64,000 nucleotides of DNA from Cotesia glomerata (Eukaryota > Arthropoda > Insecta > Hymenoptera > Braconidae), in the NCBI RefSeq assembly GCF_020080835.1, contig NC_058165.1:12459961-12523960 (forward strand). Reading direction: 5' to 3'. The translations under genes were made by a program, and so were the position numbers. Positions 23,274 to 34,597 of this stretch are shown one piece after another. A model generated the notes under the pieces. That model had not been told where the DNA came from and ran no database searches. It saw only the letters and a program-made list of their open reading frames with translations. The stretch's first letter is position 1; each line of letters begins with the position of its first letter.

Positions 23274-26200
23274 CTACAACTTTAACAAATTAGTCAGGAC
23301 AATACGGCAAAGCCTCGGATAGGTGACGCACCCACGTTCGGTGGTCATCAAACTCTTTTGACCGTTCGACGGAGCGCCAGAATAGCCAACCGCGTTTCTC
23401 CGAACGAGCTGCTATCTGACGCTCCCGTTCATCGCCGGCCCGCGAATTCGGCATCGCGATCGCGTTCGTGTAAGCTCGCGGAAGCATTACGTATGAAACA
23501 GCTAATGCCTCTAGCTACGCGACCCTGTTTGGTTAAACTCACGCGATTGAACTTAGAAGAGGTAAATCCAAGTAGAAGGGGGGTTTCCGAATCTTACTCG
23601 CGAAGCATCGACCGGCGAAGATGCCTAGGGACGACTAAAAACACCCTCAGAGGGTCCGCGTACTCGGTAAACTTAGATGGGCTCGCGCCGGGCGTTAGGT
23701 CGAATCGAAAGTCTCCGCACGCGACCCGGGGAATGGGGGTTGAAGGTTTTCGAGTTTTGCAGGCGAATTTGCGGAATGACAAAGCTGGGACTCTGGAGGC
23801 GAGTCAGTTGTGGGAGGAAAAACGTATTGATGTTCTCCTTCTACAAGAGCCATACGCAGCACATAGTAATAATAGTTTCAAAATACCTGGGTTCGGTTGC
23901 GGCATACAAGTTGCTGCCGAAACCAGGTCTAGGCCATATGCGGCCATTTGCTTAACAAATCCTAAATACCAGTTGCTGGTTTTATCACAACTTAGTACAA
24001 CTCACTGCGTATGCGCTCAGATCATGGGACCTGACACATCGTTCTTCGTAGTCTCGGCATACTTCCAGTACAAAGACGAAATAGACATGCACTTAAAGCA
24101 CTTAGAGAAAGTGGTCCGAGGACTGAGAGGGAAACGGGTATTAATATCAATGGACGCGAACGCGAAATCCGAAAGATGGGGATCCGAGACTGACGACGCG
24201 CGTGGCGAAAAGTTAGAGCAATTTATTGACGCACACGAGTTAGAGATAATCAACAACGCGAGGGAGGGTCCGACGTTTGAATCAACTAACGGGAGTTCGT
24301 ATATCGATGTGACACTCGTCACGCCTAAACTCGCGAGTAGCATTCTTAGCTGGTCCATTAAGAGAAGTTGGGTGCAGAATACTGACCACAACCCAATCGA
24401 GATCACTCTAGGAGCAAAATCGGGGGAGAAGGATGGCGCACAGGCAGACCCCAAGAGGTTCAACTTAACGTTGGCCAATTGGGAAAAGTTTGACGAAATC
24501 CTTTTCTTGTGTGCGTGCACAAACCTTGATGGCCTTGGAGTGGAATCGGTTGAGGACGTGGAAATGTATGTTTCTGCACTTGGCAAATCGATCTTAGAAG
24601 CTTGCGAAGCCGCGATTCCGCGTAGGAAAACCCATGTAAAATCATACCCATGATGGACCAGGAAATTAACATGCGCGAAGAAGCTGGTGAACAAAGCCAG
24701 ACGGGTATATCAAAGGGAAAGGGACGATTTAGTTAAAAATACCCTAAGCGTCAAATACAGAACACTACGGAAACAATACTCGACAGACATAAAGTGGACG
24801 AGAGAAAGCAGCTGGCGGGACTTCGTTACGAAGAAAGGTAATCAAGAAAAGTGGGGTCCTATTTACAGAACCTGCGCAGAAAAAGTTAGAGTCAAAAGTG
24901 CAATGCGCACGCTAAATCGTAACGGAGCATCCACGGAAAACTTTAAGGAAACAGCCAGGTGTTTTCTCGAGACGCATATTGTAGACGATGACCAGGACAA
25001 CAAAACCCCGATCAGGAAAAGATTAGAGCCAACACAATTTTACTACCTGACACCGCGGACGCCGAACCGTTCACCCCGCGCGAATTGGACAAGGTTTTAA
25101 AAACACTGAAAAACAAGAAGGCCCCGGGGCCGGACTTGATAGAAAACGAGGTAGTTAAACGCGCAGGGGTTATCCTTCGCGAACAGTTTTTAGAGCTATA
25201 TAATGCTTGCTTGGCGCTAGGAGCATTCCCAAAAGAGTGAAAGAAGGGGGCAATCATAATGTTAGTTAAAAGCACCGACAAAAACGCAAATGACCCTAAA
25301 TCTTACCGGCCAATTTGCCTCCTTTCGGGTTTAGGTAAGGTGTTCGAGAAGCTCATAAAAGAGCGACTTATTACCACAGTCTTAGCGGAGGGGAAAATTT
25401 CGAGCCGACAGTTTGGCTTCACAGCCAAAAAGTCGACAAAAGATGCAATTGTGGAGATGCGCCGATTGGTAGACTCTTCAGAGAAGAGACTGGTGGTCAG
25501 ACTTCTCTTCGATATCTCTGGCGCTTTTGACAACGTGTGGTGGCCGTTAGTACTCGAGGGCCTCAAGGCCAGAGGCTGCCCTAGCAACATTTACGCGGTA
25601 ATTCGGAATTACTTTGAGGACAGATCGGTCGCGCTGTCATAGGGTTTTGGTAGCGAGTCGAAAACGCCAACGCGAGGGTGCCCGCAAGGATCAGTGCTAG
25701 GACCATTATTTTGGAACATCATGTTCGACGATCTCCTTAAGAGACTCGAACTGACAGAACACGGGAATAAATTTGTTGCGTTTGCTGACGATTTGCTCGT
25801 CTTAGTAGAAGGCTCTTCGAGAAAAGAAATAGAGCATAATAGTCAAATAGTAGTAGATAATATACTGGAATGGTGCTGTTCCGCAAAGCTCGAGCTGTCG
25901 AAGTCGAAGACTGAAGCCATCTTCCTCAAGAACGAATTTGTACATCGCGGTCCACGTAAGGACCAAAAGAGCCCGTACCCCTATGAAGCAAAAGCACGAC
26001 AGAGAAAGCCCAAATACGATAACAAACCGCCGAAAATAATGATAGGAGACTCCAAAGTCAAATTCAAATCGAGCGTTAGATACTTAGGGGTACACTTCGA
26101 CGAGGGCCTCAAAGTGAAAAATCACATTAAAACAAGGCGCGCGAAACTAAGTAGGGTATTCCGGCGCATGCGGCGTATTGCGCGGGCAGAATGGGGATTG

Positions 26201-27501
26201 CGATACCCAGCTATGTCCACCATATACAAGGGTTTCTTTATGCCTGTCGTCACATATGCGGCGGCAGCTTGGAGTGACCGTTGCGATAGGGAGGACTGGA
26301 GACATCTTCGAGCACTTCAGCGTCAAGCGCTAATAACAACAACTACTGCCTACAGGACAGTTTCGCTTGGAGGGATTTGCGTAGTCGCGGGGGCAGTGCC
26401 CATTCAGCTCGTAATAGACGAACGGTGCGCGCGATACAGCCTCCGTATCGGCAAACAGGCTACCCTTGGAAACGTCACCGTGCAGCCAGATGCGGAGGAT
26501 CGCCTTGTCACCCTTAGAACTGAAACCATACGTCGGTGGCAAGAACAATGGGATACATCAGAGAACGGCCGCGAAACTAAAGTCTTCTTTCCAGACGTAG
26601 CAGAGCGTCTAACAAACAAATGGATCAGCCCTAACTTCTGGCTGACCCAAATCCTAACCGGCCACGGTTGCTTTAGAGAATACCAATACAAGTACGAACA
26701 TACGGATAGTAGATTCTGCGACGAGTGTAGGGAGAATGGGTTAGGAGAAAGGGTCGACAACGTGGAGCACTTAATGCTTGAATGCCATGAGTACGAGCCT
26801 CAACGTGAGGTGCTCAAGGACATATGGGGTGGGAACGCGGAGTGGGCGAGCGTTGCGCGTGCGATTGCCACATCCCAAAGTAACTTCAGGCTTTTAAAAG
26901 GTTTCAGTAAAGTAGTAATGTGTTGCAAACTCTAAACCCAGCTAGCTAATGAAAACGCGACTAGGGACGAGACTCAACAAACATCCACCTAGGTAGAGTC
27001 GGAGAGCCTAGGCACAAGCGATATGCTCCACACAATTGTGAGGACAGTATAAAGCTTTGGATGACTGACGTAGAATAAGCTAGGGAAAATGACCACAAAT
27101 AACACAAGTGCCCGGGCACCCTACACACGCAAACACTTACACGTAAAATCAAACGTTACACACAACACATCACACAAACAACATGGTCTTCAATCGACTC
27201 TGCCTCCCCGTGGTCCCCGCTGGATACTGCTCATATCCTGTGGGTACATCTCGATGTGCCTACGGGGAATGAGTTGCCAGAGGAGTCGATGAGAGTTGCA
27301 CACATTTACAATTATACGCAACTCTTGCAGCTGTTCAATGAATGTGTATAAACACAAGAGAACGGCGGTTTTTCCTTGCCCGCGAACTGGGCTGTGTTCT
27401 CGTTATGGGGGGAGTAGGACAAATATACGTGCGTGTATAGCTCTTTTGAGCCCAGGAAACGGCCTCTTCGGAGGTAGGCGAAAGCCTCACTATATATTCT
27501 T
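23274..27501 (+). mobile_element. R1-clade-like non-LTR retrotransposon inserted in the RNase H domain
   Basis: The insertion is flanked by the 13-bp duplication CGTATATCTACGG at 23261-23273 and 27502-27514; deleting it and one copy restores the RNase H frame. It is 4228 bp, encodes an AP-type endonuclease plus reverse transcriptase protein, and has no poly-A tail. It ends in a hairpin-forming sequence (AGGC-GAAA-GCCT at 27476-27487) followed by TATATATTCTT. No complete ORF1 is present, so it is either 5'-truncated or deleted. Its 3' untranslated region is about 26936-27501. Confidence 0.9.
23358..26935 (+). pseudogene. LINE ORF2: AP-endonuclease and reverse transcriptase, several breaks
   Basis: This protein would nick the target and copy the RNA (target-primed reverse transcription). 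After a basic N-terminal region comes the endonuclease (VLQANLRNDKAG, LLLQEPYA, SMDANAKSERWG, TDHNPIEIT) at about 23740-24410. The reverse transcriptase follows (YRPICLLSGLGKVFEKL, RGCPQGSVLGPLFWN, FADDLLVL near 25782) with a C-terminal Cys/His finger (FCDECRENG...H...C). The layout and motifs fit the R1 clade. Breaks: TGA 24651-24653, frame change near 25030, TGA 25238-25240 and TAG 25640-25642. Coding 24654-24686 and 25643-25693 continues in frame across two of the stops. It ends at TAA 26933-26935. Confidence 0.9.
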
Positions 27502-29877
27502 CGTATATCTACGGAAGTCAATTCACATTGGTAACCGATCATCGACCGTTGACGTGGGTAAATTCTGTAAATTCACCGAATTCACGTATAGTCAGGTGGC
27601 GGTTAAGCATGGAGGACTATAGTTACAAGGTCGTATATAAACCGGGCCGAATAAACTCAAACGTCGACTCATTATCGCGTAATCCAGTTGATGAACCCGA
27701 AGTACCCGTGCAGGTAGCACCGATTCGCAAAGGAAATCCGGACGTAATTATATCTACGCCGGAAGAAACGAGCGAAGAAGACCCTACGGAAAATATGAAA
27801 ACGCGTTCGGAGGCCTTACAATCTTCGGAGGAAAGCTCGAGCGCTTAATGATACGCCGGAGCAAAGCAGTAATTCGGAACACGAAAATCGCGAAAAGATA
27901 ACTCCGCCAGTCCGATTTACATTCAAACCTCGACAGTGGGCTATACCAGCTCCAGGTCCTGCTGCACGAGCAATTCAGGACCCAAGCCAACCTGGGCCGT
28001 CGACAGCGCCTCAACCGCGAATTCTCTCTGACGAAGACGAACAGGCGATACGCCCGATCGAGGATCAACCTCGAGAACGTACGAATTCCAGGGCGCGTCC
28101 GCGTAACATGCCTTTGTTATCCTCTGGTGATTCTACCTACGGGGGAGCGTCTGACGACCCTCTGACGGAAACCGAGCGGAATAACCGCGAGAATAGAAAC
28201 AGTAATCGCGAGATTGATATGGACATCGACGAAAGTAGCGGCAACGAAGACATAGTCAATGAATCCGAATTACAAACGGACGCAGATGACTCCGAGGACA
28301 ATCGTCAGTCTGAGGAGGGAGAGGCTGGTGCGGATGAAGAAAATCCTGAACGCCCTCCGCGTAACAATCGAGCGACAACTACGCCGCAAGTTCGTGAAAT
28401 CGCGCCTAATGTCCGTGAGACCCGAGACCGGCTATCGAAGCAGGCAGATAATGTCTTGATTTTCGTCAATGTTAAAGGTGATCCCTACGATGAAGGTAGC
28501 CACGAACATTACGGGATGTTGCAATTTCCAGAAGACCTACGCGTTAATTATCTGAGATCTACTATAATTCCGTATAAAAGGAAAAAAAGGCACTGTATCT
28601 TGGCTGTGCCCAAGTACAGGGCGTTGGATCTCGTATCCGTGGATGACATCTGTGAAACTTTGGAAAACGTTTATGCAAACGTGATACAATTAGGATTAGA
28701 ATCATTTAGTATTGCAAAAACAGACAAGATTGACGACATTAATTGGCTGACAATCCAGCGCAGGTTAATTGAACTTTTTGCTGACACAGAAGTAAAAATT
28801 ACTATTTGCCTTAATTTAGTTCGTATTCCAGACGACGAGGAAAGACCTCAGATTTTAAAAGAATACCATGGTTCCGCTGTAGGTGGTCATAAAGGTATGA
28901 CCAAAACCTACAAAAGAATCAGGCAAAATTTTTTCTGGCCTAATATTGAAAAAGAAGTCATCGAATATATTCAAAAATGCCTGGATTGTCAGCTGAAAAA
29001 GCTAGTTCAAGTCAAAAATAAACAACCAATGGTGCTCACAGATACCCCGGATGCGGGATTCGACCAAATTGGTCTTGATATTATGTACCCTACGCACACG
29101 TCTGCGTCGGGCATGAATTATATTTTAACAATTCAGGACCTATTAACTAAATTCTCTATGGCAATCGCATTAGAACAAGCAACGGCGGTCGATGTAGCGA
29201 AGGCTCTGGGAAACAGATGGTTTTGCTACTTCGGTCCACCTAAAGCCATACTTACCGATCAGGGAACAAATTTCCTTTCAAGCCTACTTAAAAATATTGC
29301 TAAAAAGTATAAAATAAAACAATTTCAAACGACTGCATATAGTCCGCAAAGCAATGGGTTGGTCGAAAGATCGCACCATGTCTTACAGGAATATATAAAA
29401 CAATGCATTACCGAGGAGGAAGACTGGGACGAGTACCTGGACTTAGCCTCATTTTCGTATAATGTTAGCGAACATGAGGGCACAGGTTTTACTCCGTACC
29501 AATTAGTTTTCGGGAAGTTACCTCGTCTCCCTTCTCAATTCTAAGCAGTCGAGGAAACCAATCCAACTTATACAGAATACCTTGAGCAATTATTTAATCG
29601 CATTCGACAAACTGAAATAGCTGCGAATGCAAACCTACGTAGAGCTAAAGAAAGATCAAAATTTTATTATGACAAAAAAATAAATCCGCAAAGACTTAGA
29701 CCAGGAACAAGAGTTTTCTTATTATTAGAGCCAAGAAAGGGCAAGGGTGACCCGCAGTATACTGGCCCTCACGAGCTAATCGGTATAGGGCAAAATGAAA
29801 CCGCGGAAATAGATGTAGACGGAATCTCAAGATTCGTACACATAAATAAATTAAGAATTTCCCGAATATAATTTCAG

Positions 29878-31937
29878 ATGGCTTTCAGCCTCGGAGCAAT
29901 TATACTGTTGGTGTCCCTCCCCCTTTCTCAAGGACTGGTAGAATACGACTGCGGTGGATCCTCTATGAATACGTCAACTCTATCATTACTGGATGTAGGG
30001 GAATGCAAAATAGCTAATACCCCGCCTCAAACGGAGACGGTTAATATTTATCTTTTGCAGCCCGCGGAAATAATCCAAATGCACGTTATAGAGTGCAAAA
30101 TTTTGATCAATCGAAATATCCAACATTGTGGAATCCATTCCCATACATCCTCAGTCCTCTACGGACGTAGAGAATATTATCTAAGTTTAGATTATAACAA
30201 ATGTAAAAAAATGCATGAGACCGGTTCGGTCTGGCTATTCGACCGAGTTCCGTTTTACGACCTACACATGAACAGTACAAGTCATCGTGTAGCTATATTA
30301 GCCGGTAGTCAAAGCGTAGGGGGAGATTGTGAAAAAGGAACCTTTTCCGACGAATACGGTACGTGGTCGGGAGTGGTAGTGGACGCTACATTCGAAATTA
30401 CGTTAAGTGAATACGAAACCACACTTAATACAGAGACAAATGAGATTTTATTGCGGTCGGGAACGAGGTGTAACGCGGAAAAACTAACTTGTATTACCAG
30501 TGATGGTATGTCCGCGTTTTGGAGTGAAGTTCCGAAAAACTCGTGTTTAATGAAATACGCGCAATTATACCACGGTCCTGCCACGAAAATGATCGGTCAA
30601 GATGGATTACCAGAAGTATACTCACTTACTACCGAGGACATTACTTTTGTCCTCGCACAGCGAGGCTTTATGGAAGTATGTGGGCATACGGTGATCAAGA
30701 CCGAACACCCGAAATTGTTCATTATTGTCGTCAAAAATCAAGGTCATACCCCCTCAGTGGAAACTATCAAAACCGAGGACATGGATATTTTCGCATATAT
30801 AAACAGCAAGTTTATGTATGTCGAGAAATTCATTCGTCAACAACTTCAAAATCTTTATCATGACGTTCTAGTTCGACGTTGTGAACTAGAACCATCTGTG
30901 CTTCTTAACGCGCTGGCCTTGTCGTCACTAACACCTGACGCATTTGGGTATGCCTTGATGAAAGGACCCGGGTATTACACCACCGTCGCCGGAGAATTAT
31001 TCCACATTACCAAGTGTATATCAGCACCTGTAAAGGTCCGCGAAACAGAACAATGTTATCAGGAGCTACCTGTAACATATAACAATAAAAGCTACTTTTT
31101 GACACCTAAGTCAAGAATATTGATACAACACGGTACCCTGATAGAGTGTAATACTATTTTGCCAATAGGTTACTCAATCGATGGTGTCTGGTTTCACATA
31201 ACTCCACAGGCGATTAGAGCACCCGAGCCTCAACAACTACACCTCTTATGAGCCCGACTTGGAATTACGAAAATCCGGAGCATTTGGCAACATCGGGAAT
31301 TTATTCTCAAAAAGATTTAGAAAAGCTGAGAAGCCGCATTATGTTTCCAGCGGAAAGACCCGCTCTTTTAAATTCCATAGCGATGGGGGCAGCAGGACGT
31401 GCCATTCCTCCAGGAAGTCTTGACGTTATGGGCTTATTCGCCGAAGAGGCCCTCGAAAAATTAGCAACTAGCACCGGCTGGAAGATCTGGCGAGCATTAA
31501 TAGATTTTGGCTCATTCACCGCCGGCGTCTTCTCAATTTTGCTAATCATAAGATTACTGAAGTTCGTCCTTGATACTTTATTCCACGCCTACGCCCTTTA
31601 TACTATTTATGGGTGTAGCGTATTATTAGTGACAGCGGTTTACGATACGTTAACCAACCTCCTACTTCATCGTCACCATCACCAAAGACGGATTTTCGAC
31701 GAAAAAGAACAACGACCTATGGCTCCGATACCTCGGCCAAGGTCAAGCATATGTATCATCGACGAACAGCAAGACTACACGAAGTCAGCTCCACCTGAAG
31801 AGATGTCCTTCCGGAAGCTATCGAGACAACTTGAAGATCAACAGCAGGAAGATTCGCGCATCAAACTACACGAGTGCTTTAACAGAGAAACTTTAACTAG
31901 TTTACGAAACAGTGATGTGCGCGACGTCGTGAAATAG
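29878..31937 (+). pseudogene. env: Envelope glycoprotein, chuvirus glycoprotein-like, one frameshift
   Basis: This would be a surface glycoprotein giving the retroelement virus-like potential. The first piece (29878-31251) has an N-terminal signal peptide (MAFSLGAIILLVSLPLSQG) and many spaced cysteines in a large ectodomain. The second piece (31248-31937) has the membrane-proximal region and a long hydrophobic segment (AGVFSILLIIRLLKFVLDTL and beyond), then a short basic, His-rich tail. Frames differ by one near 31240-31250. Overall pattern and termini resemble glycoproteins of chuviruses (negative-strand RNA viruses), a family known to have been captured by insect LTR elements. The ATG is directly preceded by TTTCAG, a splice acceptor signal, and follows the pol stop by six bases. 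The frameshift makes this copy non-functional. Confidence 0.75.
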
Positions 31938-32633
31938 CCAGACCCGAATCGCGTCTCTTATGTCAATTATTGTCATTAGTTAAGTTAGAATTAAAACTAA
32001 ACTTATTAAGCAGTTACCGTATATTTTCATAACTGTATAACTGACTTAGTAGACACTTGTTTAATTTTACGCACTAACATCATCGACGAATGTCGATTAT
32101 ATTTTAATTTATATTTTATATCTAAACTTTAGAGCAACAGCCTCAATAGTCGCTCAATATAATAATCAATTTTATTATTTGTTATTTTCTATAGAGACCT
32201 TTTTTTTTTATATCAAATATTATATTCAGCGACTTGAGCCGATTACGAAGCCGATTATTTGAATGACTTTTACTCCAAATATTATATACAGCGACAAAAG
32301 CTGAATAATTTATCAATTTTATATTTTTTTTCCAACTTAATGTCGATTATTTTAATCTGTATCTTAGAATGCATAATCAATAATTGATTGCTCAAAACAT
32401 CATCAATATTTATAATTAATTCGAATCAGAAGGCGATTCTATCGTCATAACTGGAGCTAATTTTTTTTTATTATTATTAAATTTTGTCTACTTTACCACG
32501 ACAAAGTCGTAATCTAAATACAAATATTGTAATTTTATATAACATTTATGAATATTGTGAGCTAACAAGTCCATAATGGCTTGTAGCATTTAGACCGTAA
32601 GGAAATCAGCCATCGTGGGTACCTCAGGTTTAG
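31938..32633 (+). other. 3' untranslated region of the LTR retrotransposon
   Basis: AT-rich and non-coding, between env and the TTAA element. A motif of the form TTATATNCAGCGAC recurs near 32217 and 32282. No gene is seen. Confidence 0.5.
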
Positions 32634-32865
32634 TTAAGGGGGGAAATACGTGTAGAGGCTTGAAAAAATTCAAAATTTTTTTTTTTCATAAATCGCTTGT
32701 AAAACTATTGAAAAATATACAGTTAAAATTTCAGGTCAAAATTATTATTCGTTCAAAAGTTACAAGCGATTTAGTAAGTGCGCTCGGTACAGCGCCCGAG
32801 AACATAATTACCTGAACGGAGCGGTCGGTTAGGGTCGAGTAGGTAGTCATTCATATACTTCCAAG

Positions 32866-33526
32866 TTGACAGAAGTTTTAATAAAAAAATTAAGCACTTA
32901 CTATGGACTAGCAATTAGGAGAAATGTAAATAGCGTTGAAGACATGAAAAATGAGATATTGGCAACTTATTTCCATATGATATCAACAGATGATAATCCA
33001 CAACATGACAAATGTCCAAAGGGTGTAGATAGCTGGTGTAAGTGGAACGAAGCTAAAGCTCTGGGGACAGAACCTCCAAAACATCCGACACCTTTGCATC
33101 CTGACGTTCAAAAAGCGATTTTTCCAATTTATCAGGATTTATCCCGGGTAGATTTATTGGAGAGATGTTTAGGAGGCCATACTCAAAATGCTAATGAAAG
33201 TTTTAATTCAACTATTTGGCGTATGGCCCCTAAACATTTGCATAGTGGTTTAAAAACTATTGAAATTGCTGCATACTTGGCTGCTTGCTTATTCAATGAA
33301 GGCAGTTCAAGTATTTTATGTCATGAACGAGTTAGGTCTCATCGTTGGGAACAATAGCTTCAATCACGCACAACAATCCGACAGTCAGCGCGTAACCCGT
33401 CAGAATCGACGCAGCTCCTTGGACAGTAAAGAAGCCCGAAAAGCACGAAAAGAAAAGCTACAAGCTCAAAATGAAGCATATGAAGCTGAAGAAGGCTTAC
33501 AATATGGTGCTGGAATAGCTGATTAA
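32866..33526 (+). pseudogene. Mutator-like transposase domain protein, C-terminal part only, frameshifted
   Basis: Frame 32866-33357 encodes LSTYYGLAIRRNVNSVEDMK, then KCPKGVDSWCKW and DLLERCLGGHTQNANESFNS. A second frame, taking over near 33310, continues to TAA 33524-33526 with LGLIVGNNSFNHAQ and a charged helix ending YGAGIAD. I recognise the type that databases label Mutator-like transposase domain in arthropods. Only the C-terminal portion is present, so the catalytic core is incomplete. The copy at 40067-41193 encodes the same family and aligns from LPDEV/HPDV onward. Confidence 0.78.
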
Positions 33527-34477
33527 TTGGTAAGTTGTTTCAATTCGTTTAATACAACTTTATATTAACCTTTTGGCACCGTGGCTTTATTTACCAGTAA
33601 CAATTTATCGAAACAAAAATTTTTCATAAAAATTTATCATACAAAAATTTCTCACATGCAAAAATTCTCACTCAAAAATTTCTTGATTAAAAAATTCTCA
33701 CAGAGCAAAAATTATCATTTAAAAGTTTCTCAAATATTTTATTTTCACTTTATCATTAAAAATTCATAATTAAATAAATATTAATTTTAATAATAATTAA
33801 TAATACCAAATAAATTTTGACAATGAGAAATATTGCCTTTGTGAAAATATCGAACAAGAAATTATTGCTGATAATTTATGTCGCGAGAAATTATTGCCTG
33901 AGAAAAAAGAGACGGTCACCTTAACTTTTTTCATCACTTATTTTTTAAACGCGTTTTTCTCGAAACTAGTTTTTTCGAACTAGTGTACACTCTAGCTTAA
34001 AAAGTTTTTAACCAATCATCTTCAAATTTAGTATATTATTTCTTTACATAATTGTGCTGAATATGAACCTCAATCAGAAGCAATTTTTTCATTTTAACTA
34101 ATTTTTTTATACTAAACAATAAACAAAAAAAAGGTAAAAAAACATGACTTACTTTCACAGCCGTCAAAAAAATGAAAATTTTTTTTTTTTCTTTAAAATG
34201 AGGTTCATATAGAAGATACATGTCTAAAAAAAATTATAATTTTGATGCATTGATTTCAGATAAAAATTATGGCCTCCATGATGTACACCAGTTGCGAAGT
34301 CGGACGACAACCTACGAGATGTATCAGCTGATATCTTTACTACTTTTTAAGTTTTATTCTTGTAAATGTAAATTTTTACTCTTCAATATATGTATAAAAT
34401 AACCCAAAAGTTTGAATAAATAATATTAATTTTTTATACCTTTAAATAATTGATTAAAATCTGCTCGAAAACGGCCA
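33527..34477. other. Non-coding AT-rich interior of the TTAA element
   Basis: No gene is seen. It includes degenerate AAAAATTTCTCA-type repeats at about 33600-33740 and a TAAACGCGTTTTTCTCG motif at about 33946-33962 that also occurs at 42463-42479 in the second Mutator-like element, consistent with a shared family. Confidence 0.5.
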
Positions 34478-34585
34478 TCTACATGTATTTCCCCCCTTAA
34501 GAGTAAAGCGAAATTCATTCAAAATTTTGGTTTATATAGAGTCATCGAACTAGCACCGCTTTTCGTTGAAGCACTGCAAGTTTCC

Positions 34586-34597
34586 AGGGTTAGGAGG
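34586..34597 (+). promoter_or_regulatory. Putative polypurine tract
   Basis: AGGGTTAGGAGG lies immediately upstream of the 3' LTR start. Its purine richness and position fit the plus-strand primer of an LTR retrotransposon; the two T residues make it imperfect. Confidence 0.55.

Larger units (their letters stand above)
21263..29871 (+). pseudogene. pol: pol (protease, reverse transcriptase, RNase H, integrase), interrupted and frameshifted
   Basis: Pieces in order: aspartic protease at 21263-21754 (MLDTGSEVNLI, catalytic D28); RT N-terminus at 21745-22290; RT from 22294 with VYMDDIV at about 22648-22668; RNase H (ITTDACDYGIGA, IEKEMLAIVYAV) to 23273. Coding resumes at 27515 with the RNase H end (LVTDHRPLTWVN), then an acidic/proline linker, an HHCC zinc-binding domain (HGSAVGGHKG...CLDCQ) near 28866-29005 and an integrase core (D in GLDIMYP, D in LTDQGTNF, E in GLVERSHH). 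It ends at TAA 29869-29871. Breaks: frame change near 21705, TGA 22291-22293, LINE insertion 23274-27501, frame change near 27840 and TAA 29542-29544. The start overlaps the gag stop. Confidence 0.93.
32638..34496 (+). mobile_element. TTAA-flanked DNA element carrying a Mutator-like transposase fragment
   Basis: Terminal inverted repeats GGGGGGAAATACRTGTAGA (one mismatch) at 32638-32656 and 34478-34496 are flanked by TTAA at 32634-32637 and 34497-34500. The 1859-bp element contains only the C-terminal part of a transposase, so it is an internally deleted, non-autonomous copy. It sits in the 3' part of the LTR retrotransposon between env and the 3' LTR, making a third nesting level. Confidence 0.82.

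Noticed and set aside
22291..25642. Systematic G-to-A hypermutation making TGG into stop codons
   Set aside because: Several stops could be former Trp codons, but only one case (35817-35819 against the 5' LTR) can be compared directly, which is too little evidence.
27089..27622. Short frames in the LINE 3' untranslated region
   Set aside because: No domain; the last one runs across the LINE/LTR-element junction, which is an artefact of insertion.
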